This document shows, in pieces, positions 52,264-60,560 of a stretch of DNA of 64,000 nt; the stretch's first letter is position 1; each line of letters opens with the position of its first letter. Location: positions 4,915,001 through 4,979,000 of the forward strand of contig NZ_CP041405.1 of NCBI RefSeq assembly GCF_007066085.1. The letters run 5' to 3'. A program made the position numbers and the translations under genes. Below the pieces are notes generated by a model, which was given only the letters and a program-made list of their open reading frames with translations, ran no database searches and was not told the DNA's origin. The stretch is from Paenibacillus thiaminolyticus (GTDB taxonomy: Bacteria > Bacillota > Bacilli > Paenibacillales > Paenibacillaceae).

Positions 52264-52965
52264 TTGAGAAAGAAATCAGCAGCCATCAGTATGGCAACAC
52301 TACTACTAGGGATGACGGTGGCTGGGTGCAGCGGCGGCGATTCCGCGACGGCCGAGCTGGAGAAGAAAATAACCGCATTGGAGAAAGAAAATGCGGAATT
52401 GAAAGCAACCTTGGGCAATACCGATGCGAGCAAAGCGGACGGCGAGAAGAAGGAGAACGCGGGCAACGACAGCACCGGCAAGGCAGAGGAGAAGTCTGGC
52501 CAGGATTCTGCTCCGGCAGACAAAGCCAAAGTGATTGAAGCGAAAAAGCCGCTCGAAATCGCTGATTTTGCCGAGCTGACCATTCAAGGAGCGAAGTTCG
52601 CCAACAAGATTACGCCGCCGAACCCGGACAGCTTCTACTCCTATTATGAAGTGAAGGATGCTTCCAACACCTACTTCGACACCGTGATCAAGGTCAAGAG
52701 CTTGCTCACCGAAGGGAAATCCGCGGATGACTTCGTGTCGGTCAAGGTCATCTACGACAATAAATATGAATATAACGCTTTTTCCACGATCGAGGAGAAA
52801 GGCGGGGCGGACTTTACCTATACGAATATTACCAGCATCGAACCGCTGAAAACGGGTACGCTTCATTTCATTGCCGAGGTGCCTGCCGAAGTGGCGAAGG
52901 ATAAGAAGCCGATCCAGGTCATCATCTCAAGCAACGGTGAGGATTATACATACACTTATCGGTGA
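52264..52965 (+). CDS. Predicted lipoprotein with coiled-coil linker
   Basis: A 233-aa lipoprotein of unknown function. The signal peptide ends in the lipobox TVAGC, followed by a short coiled coil (TAELEKKITALEKENAELKATL) and an acidic, Ser/Lys-rich linker. The C-terminal domain is predicted beta-rich (AELTIQGAKFANKITPPNP, YEYNAFSTIEEKGG, TGTLHFIAEVPAEV), similar in outline to DUF4352/TslB-like surface domains. The TTG start at 52264 follows agggggtc at good spacing. No partner gene adjoins. Confidence 0.75.
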   Translation: MRKKSAAISMATLLLGMTVAGCSGGDSATAELEKKITALEKENAELKATLGNTDASKADGEKKENAGNDSTGKAEEKSGQDSAPADKAKVIEAKKPLEIADFAELTIQGAKFANKITPPNPDSFYSYYEVKDASNTYFDTVIKVKSLLTEGKSADDFVSVKVIYDNKYEYNAFSTIEEKGGADFTYTNITSIEPLKTGTLHFIAEVPAEVAKDKKPIQVIISSNGEDYTYTYR

Positions 52966-53277
52966 ATATAAGTCCATTTTGTACAATAATGTGATATCGA
53001 ATTCTGCATCCAAGTGCGGGCCTCCAGAAAGTAAGTGCTTCCTGAGAGGTTCGCATTTTTACTTTATCCGGCTCTCCGGCCTGCAAGACGACAAGGTGTT
53101 CTTCTTCTGACGCGGGCTGTTATGAGCGTCTCGCCGCAGTGGGCAATCCGCTTCACACCGTGCGGGAGTCCCGGGCGCTGAACCGCTAAATTACAAGGAA
53201 TGGCTGCGGCTAATGCAGGCATACAATCTATCAATCGGGAATCGGATCTGTAACCTAGAAATGGAGGAGGCCGTTGA
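52966..53277. other. Intergenic region with no recognisable feature
   Basis: A 312-base gap. It holds a few short inverted words around ccggctctccgg and no gene that I can support. The ggaggagg site of the next gene is at its right end. Confidence 0.4.
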
Positions 53278-54726
53278 ATGAAAAAGATAGGGATGGGCCT
53301 GCGCATTGTCCTGCTGGCCGGGGTATTGGCGCTTGCCTTGGCGCCGGGCGCTGCGAGTCTGGCGGCTGCGGCGTCTGGCGGTTCTGGCGCGGCAGAGTCG
53401 GCAGACCGGATCGCGGCCATGAATCAGGATGAGCGGGCTCAGTACTTCGAGCAAACGGCGCAGAGGCTGGACGAAGCGGAACGGAAGCTCGCGCAGTCGA
53501 AGGCGCTGTACCTGGACGTCCCGTATTCCAGCATCGACAGCAAGCTGCTCGACGCGAAGCTGGCTTATGCCCGGGCCGCCTCGGACGATAGCGGGCGCGA
53601 CGCCGCGCAGCTCAGTCAACAGGTTGCGGCATTGGAGCGCTTCCTGACGGAAGCGGAGCACTTGAATACGGAGTCCCGCAAGGTGGAGCTGCGCGGCATA
53701 CGGCTGCGGGTGAGCCCGAGCCCGGGCGATAACGAGTCCGGGCAGGTGCGGGAGCGGCTGGAGCGCATCAAGGCCGCGCATTTCAACGCGGTCTTTTTGG
53801 AGGTTGGGGATCGGGCGGGAGCAGGCGCGGACCCGAGAGCGTCCGGGTCCGCAAATTCGGGGGCGGCCGCGAACCCGGACGTGAGCCCGAGCGAGACCGC
53901 GAACCCTAGCGCGAATCTGGACGCGACCGCGAATCCGAACGCGAACCCGAGCACGAGCCTGGACGCGATCGCGAATTGGAACGCGGGTCCGGGCGAGACC
54001 GTGCATCCGAGCGCGAGTCCCGGCGCGACTGCGGCCACGAACCCGTTCCCGGCTAGCCCAGCTTCAGCGGCACGCCCTTCGTTCGCTGCGATGCAGGTGT
54101 ACATCGAAGAGGGCGCGAAGCTCGGCTTGGCCGTATATGCCGGGGAAGCCGGCCCGTTCGGCGGCAAACAGGGCGCCGCCATCGTGGATATCCGCATCGG
54201 TGCGGAGACGGAGCCGTCGGCGGTAAGGAAGCTGATTCGGGAAAATGGAGCCGATCATGGGATTGGCGCGATCATCACAGGGGAAGAGGCGTTCTTCGCC
54301 GGCGGTTATGAACGTGAACTGTGGTTCGGCCTGTACCGGAGCCAGGCGGCCCTGCCGGAGCGGGACGCCACGAAGCCGGTCCGCGTGCTGCTGGAGCAGA
54401 TGTCCCGCAAGGTGGGCGCGATCTATGTCCCGTTCGGCGGGATGAGCGGGGCAGCTGCGGAACGATACCAGCCGCTGCTGGACCTGCTGGCGTCGTCGCT
54501 CTCGCGCACGCCTGAATGGAGCGGCAATGCCGCCGCCTCGATGCGGGGCACCCTTGTGCAGCTGCGGGAATACATTCGCTTGGACACGGAAGTGAAGGCA
54601 GAAGTGCGGAATCGGCTGAACGAGGATATCGCTCAATGCATTGAGCTGCTGGAGGCGCATTTGGACGCGCAACGAGCAAGTGCCAGCGCAGCGGGAAAGG
54701 AAAGTGGCAGCGGAACGGGAATGTGA
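53278..54726 (+). CDS. Exported protein with degenerate GHL10-like region and Asn/Pro/Ser repeats
   Basis: A 482-aa exported protein that I do not recognise fully. The signal peptide runs to about residue 33 (LLAGVLALALAPGAASLAAAA). A helical segment (YFEQTAQRLDEAERKLAQSK) follows. Residues about 138-180 contain VELRGIRLRVSPSPG and RLERIKAAHFNAVFLEVGDRA, resembling the first barrel strands of GHL10/YngK glycosidases. Residues about 182-265 are a low-complexity insert (PNANPSTSLD, SASPGATAATNP). The barrel-like pattern resumes (SFAAMQVYIEEGAKLGLAVYA, ELWFGLYRSQAALPER). Known catalytic residues cannot be identified. ATG 53278 follows ggaggagg. Confidence 0.65.
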   Translation: MKKIGMGLRIVLLAGVLALALAPGAASLAAAASGGSGAAESADRIAAMNQDERAQYFEQTAQRLDEAERKLAQSKALYLDVPYSSIDSKLLDAKLAYARAASDDSGRDAAQLSQQVAALERFLTEAEHLNTESRKVELRGIRLRVSPSPGDNESGQVRERLERIKAAHFNAVFLEVGDRAGAGADPRASGSANSGAAANPDVSPSETANPSANLDATANPNANPSTSLDAIANWNAGPGETVHPSASPGATAATNPFPASPASAARPSFAAMQVYIEEGAKLGLAVYAGEAGPFGGKQGAAIVDIRIGAETEPSAVRKLIRENGADHGIGAIITGEEAFFAGGYERELWFGLYRSQAALPERDATKPVRVLLEQMSRKVGAIYVPFGGMSGAAAERYQPLLDLLASSLSRTPEWSGNAAASMRGTLVQLREYIRLDTEVKAEVRNRLNEDIAQCIELLEAHLDAQRASASAAGKESGSGTGM

Positions 54727-54874
54727 CAACGGCTCCTGAAGCGGGGGGATGAGGCGGCACGGGCCGGGGTATGGCAAGAGGGCGGTGGCAGTTTGGTAAA
54801 GGCCTAATTGTAAACGCTTTATTGAGAGGGCTGCGTCGCAAGAGCCTGTATTTGCACGTTTACGGCGCGCTGCA

Positions 54875-55079
54875 AGAAGCTGATCCGTTGCTGCTCTGTC
54901 CGTGGCCAGCGCTGCAGAAGCTGATCCGCTGCGACTCTGTGCGTGGCCAGCGCTGCAGAAGCTGATCCACTGCTGCTCTGTCCGTGGCCAGCGCTGCAGA
55001 AGCTGATCCGCTGCGACTCTGTGTGCTGCCAGCGCTGCAGAAGCTGATCCACTGCGGCTCTGCGTTCGGGCCGGCGCCA
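54875..55079 (+). repeat. 41-bp tandem repeat, 5 copies
   Basis: Units begin at 54875, 54916, 54957, 54998 and 55039, each opening agaagctgatccgctgcgac or a near variant. Adjacent units differ by alternating cgttg/cactg and gactc/gctct words, so copies 1 and 3 and copies 2 and 4 are most alike. The 41-base period is not a codon multiple, so it is non-coding. Confidence 0.9.
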
Positions 55080-55265
55080 AAGCTGCAAAAGTGCAGCAAT
55101 TGTTTCTGGGCGGCGACCCCCATGTGCCAATCCTGCAAAAGTACAGCATTTTTCCCCTCGGATCGTGGAATGAAGCAGAAACTAGTAGAATTGATGTACT
55201 TTTGCAGGAATTTCTACCTCAATGCGCATTTTTTGGTGAAAATCCTGCTCCTGTGCAGCAATTTT
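55080..55265. repeat. Block C of TGCA-palindrome repeats
   Basis: Four units of the same family as blocks A and B: aagCTGCAaaagTGCAGcaatt (55080), aatcCTGCAaaagtacagca (55129), an inverted unit near 55192 and aatcctgctcctgtgcagca (55240). It follows directly on the 41-bp array. Confidence 0.75.
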
Positions 55266-55328
55266 CCCACTGAACTCGCGACCCCCACACCATACGTATC
55301 ACGTCGCGAAGGAGGTGGGTGCGGAGAG

Positions 55329-55605
55329 CGGATACGGTAAGATACGGATGGAATATAGTTGGATACGGTTGAATAATAGTAGGGTAACGGATGGAATATA
55401 GTAGGATACGGTTGAATAATAGTAGGGTAACGGATGAAATATAGTAGTGTACGGATGGATTATATTAAGGTGCGGATGGATTATAGCAGTACGGTGGATT
55501 ACAGTAAGATCCGAATGGGATATGATGAGATACGAATGGAATACGGTGAGATATGGATGGCATATGGTGATATGTGGATGGAATATAATAAGAGTAGTAT
55601 ACGGC
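55329..55605 (+). repeat. 43-bp then 21-bp degenerate tandem repeat array
   Basis: Two near-identical 43-base units starting ggatggaatatagt (about 55347 and 55390) are followed by about seven degenerate 21-base units of the form (g)gatggatatagtaagatac. The 21-base part could read as heptads (VRMDYIK-like). The upstream 43-base units break the frame and no ribosome site exists. Confidence 0.75.
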
Positions 55606-55842
55606 AAGGATACATTGAGCTGCGGTACAGGAACAGAGAAAATAGGGAAACAGTATAGTCGGGGGAAGAATGGAACGGCATGTCTGGGGCATGCCGTTCT
55701 TCGCGTTCCGGGCTTCCGTTACGAGTGCAATCGGCCCCGGCTCGGTTACGAGCGTCAGGCCTAAGCTGGCCGCTGAATCCCAACCGAGCCCTCCAGCCCT
55801 ACCGAGTCCGGCCGCTGCGGCGCTTGCCCCGCCGGTCGGGCT

Positions 55843-56208
55843 TTATTTACCGACAAGGACGAAGACGTTGCGGTCCGGCGCCTCCATGACGGCCACATGG
55901 CCCGATTCCGTCGGAAAAGGCTTGCGAATCCAGTTGATATCCGTTCTGGCGGACAGCGCTTCATAAGTGCCGCGCACGTCTTCCACGTAGAATTCTATGT
56001 CGGCCATTTGGAGATCGGGGTTATTTTGCAGGACGAGCTCGGAGCTCTTTTCGTCCGGGAACTTCATTCCGGCCAAGGTCCATGTTTCGCCGCTGCCGAG
56101 GGGCCGCTTGATGCGCCAATACTCCGTCAAGCCGAGCGATTGGTAGAACTCGATCGAGGTTTCGATGTTTGCGGTGTACAGGGCGACGCATTCCAGTCTT
56201 TTGAACAT
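55843..56208 (-). CDS. VOC-superfamily (glyoxalase/bleomycin-resistance type) protein
   Basis: A 121-aa single-domain vicinal-oxygen-chelate protein with two beta-alpha-beta-beta-beta modules: MFKRLECVALYTANIETSIEFYQSLGLTEYW and ADIEFYVEDVRGTYEALSART, ending HVAVMEAPDRNVFVLVGK. Glu in MEAPDRN and other positions may be metal ligands as in the family, but the substrate is unknown. The ATG 56208 is preceded on its strand by aggaagtaac. It is convergent with the repeat-rich region and divergent from the WYL regulator across a 112-bp tandem repeat. Confidence 0.88.
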   Translation of the reverse strand: MFKRLECVALYTANIETSIEFYQSLGLTEYWRIKRPLGSGETWTLAGMKFPDEKSSELVLQNNPDLQMADIEFYVEDVRGTYEALSARTDINWIRKPFPTESGHVAVMEAPDRNVFVLVGK

Positions 56209-56312
56209 AGTTACTTCCTCCTAGCGGTTGTTTGTTGTTGTGCCGTGCTTGTGTCTACTGTATCATCTATATACGTCATAATTTGTCGTAGTTAAAAAAG
56301 AAGGTATGCTCT

Positions 56313-56536
56313 GGTTACAGAACAGCAGAACCTGGCTATGTTGACGATAAGTGCGGCACAGCAGGGCTAGGTAGGACGTGTTAACGATGGTTGCAGAACA
56401 ACAGAACCCGGGTGCGTTGACGATAATTACAGAACAGCAGACCCCGGCTATGTTGACGATGAGTGCGGCACATCAGGACTAGGTTGGACGTGTTAACGAT
56501 GGTTGCAGAACGCGGCGCGTTCACGATGAATGTGCC
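56313..56536 (+). repeat. 112-bp direct repeat, 2 copies
   Basis: Words such as ttacagaacagcaga (56315 and 56427) and ttaacgatggttgcagaac (56381 and 56493) recur at exactly 112 bases. Each unit itself contains smaller copies of agaacagcagaacc. The repeat lies in the VOC-WYL intergenic region, ending just before the WYL gene. Confidence 0.85.
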
Positions 56537-56566
56537 GGGAACAGAAGAGGAACGAGGCAACGGCGT

Positions 56567-57532
56567 ATGCAAAAAGCGAAACGGCTTATCGAGTTAATGA
56601 TGCTCATCAATCAAAAACAGCAATTTACGGCCCGCGAATTGGCTGAGGTATGTGACGTGTCGCTGCGCACCATCCAACGAGATCTGCGCGACCTGGAGGA
56701 GCTGGGTGTGCCGCTGTATGCCGAATTCGGGTCGAAGGGCGGGTACCGGCTCCTGAAGGAGAAGCTGCTGCCTCCGCTGACATTCACGGAGAATGAGGCG
56801 GTTGCGATGTTCTTCGCCTATCAATCGCTGCACGACTACGTGTCGGTCCCGTTCGGGGAGGAGGCCGTCTCGGCACTGTCCAAGTTCTACAGTGTTCTGC
56901 CCCCGAACGCGAAGCGGACCATCGACCGTCTAAAGGATTGCATTCAGTTCTGGGTCCCGCGGAGAGAGCAGGAGGCTCCTTTTTTGCAGCAATTATTGGA
57001 GGCGGCTGTCGAGCGGCAAGCGATTACGATTCGCTACGATTCGGCGCAGGGAGAGAATGAACGGGACATTGTGCCGCTTGGCTTATATGCGCATAACGGC
57101 TATTGGTACTGCCCGGCCTATTGCTTCCGGAGGCAAGCCTACCGCTTATTCCGCGCGGACTATATCAGAGCGCTGGAGCCACGGGAGTCATTGGAGCCAG
57201 AGATGCGGAGGAAGATGAAGAAGCTGATGACGCTGGAGCAATGGTTCCTGCCGCCTGTGCGACAGCATACCGTACCGCTGCGGGTGGAATTGACCCGTCT
57301 AGGTGTGCGGAAATGCGAGGCTGATCCTTGGCTCGATAAAGCGATCACGCGGCATGAAGACGGAACGGGCACAATCGATACCCGCATAGGCGAGGGCGAA
57401 ATCGAATACTACGCGGAGCGGATATGCGGCTTGGGCACGGATGCCTTCGTGAAGGAGCCTCCCGAGTTGGTTGACTTTATCGTAGCAAAGCTGGAGCAGC
57501 TCCGCAGCCGGTACCGCACCGAGAAGGCTTAG
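56567..57532 (+). CDS. WYL-domain (YafY-type) HTH transcriptional regulator
   Basis: A 321-aa regulator. The N-terminal DeoR-like helix-turn-helix is at about residues 1-60 (KQQFTARELAEVCDVSLRTIQRDLRDLEELGVPLYAEFG). The WYL ligand-binding domain is central (GENERDIVPLGLYAHNGYWYCPAYCFRRQAYRLFRADYI) and the WCX-like C-terminus follows. WYL regulators often bind nucleic acid or nucleotide ligands. ATG 56567 has only a weak upstream gagg site. It is followed by its own terminator and faces the VOC gene. Confidence 0.9.
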   Translation: MQKAKRLIELMMLINQKQQFTARELAEVCDVSLRTIQRDLRDLEELGVPLYAEFGSKGGYRLLKEKLLPPLTFTENEAVAMFFAYQSLHDYVSVPFGEEAVSALSKFYSVLPPNAKRTIDRLKDCIQFWVPRREQEAPFLQQLLEAAVERQAITIRYDSAQGENERDIVPLGLYAHNGYWYCPAYCFRRQAYRLFRADYIRALEPRESLEPEMRRKMKKLMTLEQWFLPPVRQHTVPLRVELTRLGVRKCEADPWLDKAITRHEDGTGTIDTRIGEGEIEYYAERICGLGTDAFVKEPPELVDFIVAKLEQLRSRYRTEKA

Positions 57533-57547
57533 TGCATCAAGCGATGG

Positions 57548-57582
57548 ACGGATATGGGCGAACTCCCATATCCGTCTTTTTG
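57548..57582 (+). terminator. Rho-independent terminator after the WYL gene
   Basis: The perfect stem acggatatggg / cccatatccgt with a five-base loop is followed by CTTTTTG. Confidence 0.9.
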
Positions 57583-57835
57583 TATGGATTTCGTTTGAGT
57601 ACAGCCAAATTATTGGTTTTCAAGTAAACAAAGCCAAAAATTTCAGTGTTACCTTTACAAATGACAAGGAATAAACAAAAAAATAATGTAATAATCAACA
57701 CAAAACAATATAAAACAATAATTTTTCATTGCGATATAGGTATGAAGGTGGTAGTATTTAAGTCAACAACAGGTTCTGTGGCTCTCGGCATAGGACCTGA
57801 AGGGCTTTTGATTACCTTAAAAAGGGGTGCAGGAG
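57583..57835 (+). promoter_or_regulatory. Leader region of the methylthioribose operon
   Basis: An AT-rich stretch. A possible promoter is TTGCGA (57729-57734), 17 bases, TAGTAT (57752-57757). Downstream, aggttctgtggc can pair with ggcataggacct (with wobbles) in the untranslated leader. No S-box or other SAM riboswitch sequence is recognisable. Confidence 0.45.
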
Positions 57836-58954
57836 ATGAAGTTCAAAGTGATGACCCGAATTGTGGCCGCCGTAATGGCCGTATCGCTTGTGTTAGCAGG
57901 CTGTTCGGCCGGGGGCGATTCCGCCCAAAGCAAGCCGAATGTGGACAAGAGCAAAATCGAAAATCTTCCTCAGCCTATTGCCAGCAAAGACGTGAAAGTG
58001 ATGGTTATCCGCAAAATCGGAGGCGACGATCATACGGCGCAATTTCTGGCAGGCGCCAAGCAAGAGGGCGAATCGATGGGATTTACGGTGGACACGTACT
58101 CCGCGAACGGCGACACGGCCAAATTCCATGACGCGATAGCCCAAGCCCTGGAGAAGAACTATGACGGCGTCATTATCTCGCATGGGGACGACGCAGCTAC
58201 GGTGGATGATGTCGAGAAGCTGACAGGGAAGGGGATTCCGGTCGTCACCTTCGACTCCAATCCGGACCTGGCCCGAATTGACGGCGTGACGCTGACCTCG
58301 CAGGACGATAAGCAGCTGGCCCAATTGGCGTTGGACAGCATGAACAAGCAGTTAAATGGAAGCGGTAACATCATTTATTTGTGGGTGGACGGATTCCCTC
58401 CGATGGTAAGCCGCAATGGCGTATACCAAGACTTTTTGAAGGCGAATACGGGTATTAAGGAGATTGAGCGCTTCGGCGTCGCGGCATCCGATACGTCGGT
58501 GCAGACGCAGAATGCCGTATCGGCGATGCTGACCAAGCACGGCCCAGGCCAGATTGACGCCATCTTCGCCACATGGGACGCGTTCGCCATCGGCGCGGCA
58601 CGGGCCGTGAAGGAAGCCGGCCGGGACGAGATCAAAATTTACGGCATTGACGTGTCGAACGCCGATTTGCAGCTGATGCAGGAAGAGAACAGCCCATGGG
58701 CCGCCACGGCCGCTGTCGATCCGAAGGTAATCGGCGCCGTCAATATGCGCCTGGTCGCGAAGAAAATCGCAGGCGAGGACACGCCGCAAACCTTCGACCT
58801 CAAGCCGACGATGATTACGCAAGAGCAATTGAATTCCTCCGGGGAGAAAGTGAATATGGAGAGCCTCAGCAAGATCATCCCGGATTGGGGCGTAAGCACA
58901 GACTTCGAGGAGGACTGGATGCAAGCACTTAAGAAAGCGTATTCATCTAAATAA
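57836..58954 (+). CDS. Sugar ABC transporter substrate-binding lipoprotein (probable methylthioribose)
   Basis: A 372-aa periplasmic-binding-protein-like lipoprotein of the RbsB type. The lipobox is VLAGC, and two lobes follow (VKVMVIRKIGGDDHTAQFLAGAKQEGESMGF, DGVIISHGDDAATVDDVEKLTGKGIPVVTFDSN, AIFATWDAFAIGAARAVKEAG). Its place directly upstream of an RbsA/RbsC-like pair and mtnK-mtnA makes methylthioribose the likely ligand; this is inference. ATG 57836 lies 8 bases after aagggg. A GC-rich hairpin in the 90-base gap downstream may lower expression of the ATPase relative to the binding protein. Confidence 0.88.
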   Translation: MKFKVMTRIVAAVMAVSLVLAGCSAGGDSAQSKPNVDKSKIENLPQPIASKDVKVMVIRKIGGDDHTAQFLAGAKQEGESMGFTVDTYSANGDTAKFHDAIAQALEKNYDGVIISHGDDAATVDDVEKLTGKGIPVVTFDSNPDLARIDGVTLTSQDDKQLAQLALDSMNKQLNGSGNIIYLWVDGFPPMVSRNGVYQDFLKANTGIKEIERFGVAASDTSVQTQNAVSAMLTKHGPGQIDAIFATWDAFAIGAARAVKEAGRDEIKIYGIDVSNADLQLMQEENSPWAATAAVDPKVIGAVNMRLVAKKIAGEDTPQTFDLKPTMITQEQLNSSGEKVNMESLSKIIPDWGVSTDFEEDWMQALKKAYSSK

Positions 58955-59044
58955 GAAGGGGACGGAGGGAAGCGCGCAAGGGCCTGCGCGGCCAACGCCG
59001 GATGGACGGCGCTTGCCTCCCGATTCCGTACAGGAGGTGGAGAG

Positions 59045-60559
59045 ATGATTGGACAGCAAGCGGTTCGCCTGGATATGAAGCAGATTTCCATTGAGTTCCC
59101 CGGGGTGAAGGCGTTGGACAACGTGGATTTTACAACCGGGACCGGAACCTCCCATGCTCTGATCGGCGCGAACGGGGCGGGCAAGTCGACGTTGATGAAG
59201 GTGTTGTCCGGAGCCTACAACCATTACACGGGTGACATATTCATCGGCGGCCAGGCGGTTCAGATTCGTTCGCCGAAGGATGCGAAGGACTTGGGCATCC
59301 AGATCGTGTATCAGGAAGTGGATACGGCGCTCATTCCTTATTTGACGGTCGGCGAGAACATCATGCTGGATGATACGGTCAACGATATGGGGAAAAAGCA
59401 GTGGATTAACTGGAAGCGGATACACAGCGGCGCGAAGACGACACTCGAACGGATGAACGTGAAGGTACCGACGAAGAAGCTGGTCAGCGAGCTGACGCTT
59501 GCCGAGAAGCAGATGGTTCTGATCGCGCGGGCGATAACGAAGGAATGCCGCTTTCTCATTTTGGATGAGCCGACAGCGCCGCTCAGCCATGCGGAGACGG
59601 AGGATCTGTTCCGCATCGTGCGGGATTTGAAACAGAACAATGTCGGGGTCATCTTCATCTCGCACCGCTTGCCGGAGCTGTTCGACATATGCGACGACAT
59701 TACGGTGATGCGGGATGGGCAATTCGTCGTCAAGAAGCGGATTGCGGACACGAATCCGAACGAGATTGTAGAGCGGATGCTCGGCAAAAAAATGGATGAC
59801 CAATTTCCGAAGCTCCCGATCGAGATCGGAGATACCAATTTTGAAGTAAAGGGCCTGACGGATGGCGACAAGCTGAAAAATATCGATTTCTATGTGCGAA
59901 AAGGGGAAATCATCGGCCTCGCCGGACTGGTGGGCGCCGGCAAAACGGAACTGTGCAAGGCCTTGTTCGGCGCGTCCCGCGTTGTGGCGGGCGAGCGTGT
60001 GCTGCAGAAGCGGAAGCTTTCCATTCGAAATTGCAGCGAAGCCGTGAAGCAGGGAATCGCCCTTGTGCCGGAGGAGCGGCGCAAGGAAGGTATTCTCGTG
60101 CTGGAATCGGTGGTCAATAATTTGTCGGTTGCCAATCTGGCGAAGTTCTGCGCGTACAAGACGTTCCTGCAGTTCGGCAAGGAGAAGAAGGAGGCGCAGA
60201 GGCTGATTCAGGATCTGGGCATCAAGACGCCGAATGAGCTGGCGAAGGTGAAAAACTTGTCGGGCGGAAATCAACAAAAAGTGGCGATCGGGAAATGGCT
60301 GACGACCGAGGCGGAAGTGTATATTTTCGATGAACCGACCAAAGGCGTCGATGTCGGAGCGAAAAAGGACATCTTCAAGCTGATTTCACAGCTTGCGCAG
60401 CGGGGGAAGAGCATCATCTACGCCTCCTGCGAGCTGTCGGAGATCATCGGCATCACGGACCGCGTCTACGTGCTCTATGATGGCGAGATCGTGAAGGAGC
60501 TCCAGACGAGCGCAACCAATGAAGAAGAATTATTGTTCTACTCGACGGGAGGAAAGTAG
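59045..60559 (+). CDS. Sugar ABC transporter ATP-binding protein (RbsA-like, duplicated)
   Basis: A 504-aa two-domain ATPase of a ribose/sugar-type importer. Domain 1 has Walker A GANGAGKST and Walker B ILDEPTAPL. Domain 2 has GLVGAGKTE in place of a canonical Walker A, signature LSGGNQQK and Walker B IFDEPTKGVD. Domain 1's signature is altered to LTLAEKQM, as is usual in RbsA. It energises uptake together with the permease at 60561. ATG 59045 follows aggaggtggag. Confidence 0.92.
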   Translation: MIGQQAVRLDMKQISIEFPGVKALDNVDFTTGTGTSHALIGANGAGKSTLMKVLSGAYNHYTGDIFIGGQAVQIRSPKDAKDLGIQIVYQEVDTALIPYLTVGENIMLDDTVNDMGKKQWINWKRIHSGAKTTLERMNVKVPTKKLVSELTLAEKQMVLIARAITKECRFLILDEPTAPLSHAETEDLFRIVRDLKQNNVGVIFISHRLPELFDICDDITVMRDGQFVVKKRIADTNPNEIVERMLGKKMDDQFPKLPIEIGDTNFEVKGLTDGDKLKNIDFYVRKGEIIGLAGLVGAGKTELCKALFGASRVVAGERVLQKRKLSIRNCSEAVKQGIALVPEERRKEGILVLESVVNNLSVANLAKFCAYKTFLQFGKEKKEAQRLIQDLGIKTPNELAKVKNLSGGNQQKVAIGKWLTTEAEVYIFDEPTKGVDVGAKKDIFKLISQLAQRGKSIIYASCELSEIIGITDRVYVLYDGEIVKELQTSATNEEELLFYSTGGK

Positions 60560-60560
60560 C

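Larger units (their letters stand above)
54727..55842. other. 1.1-kb repeat-filled intergenic region
   Basis: It contains three consecutive repeat arrays listed separately: a 41-bp array, palindrome block C and a 43/21-bp array. The remaining 240 bases before the VOC gene end include cggcatgtctggggcatgccgttct, a stem with a modest T run. No credible gene is seen. Confidence 0.7.

Noticed and set aside
55434..55658. 74-aa open frame with RMxY heptads
   Set aside because: It derives from the 21-base repeat; the 43-base units upstream break the frame and no ribosome site precedes it.
57583..57835. SAM (S-box) riboswitch before the methylthioribose operon
   Set aside because: The conserved S-box words are absent; only an imperfect hairpin is seen.
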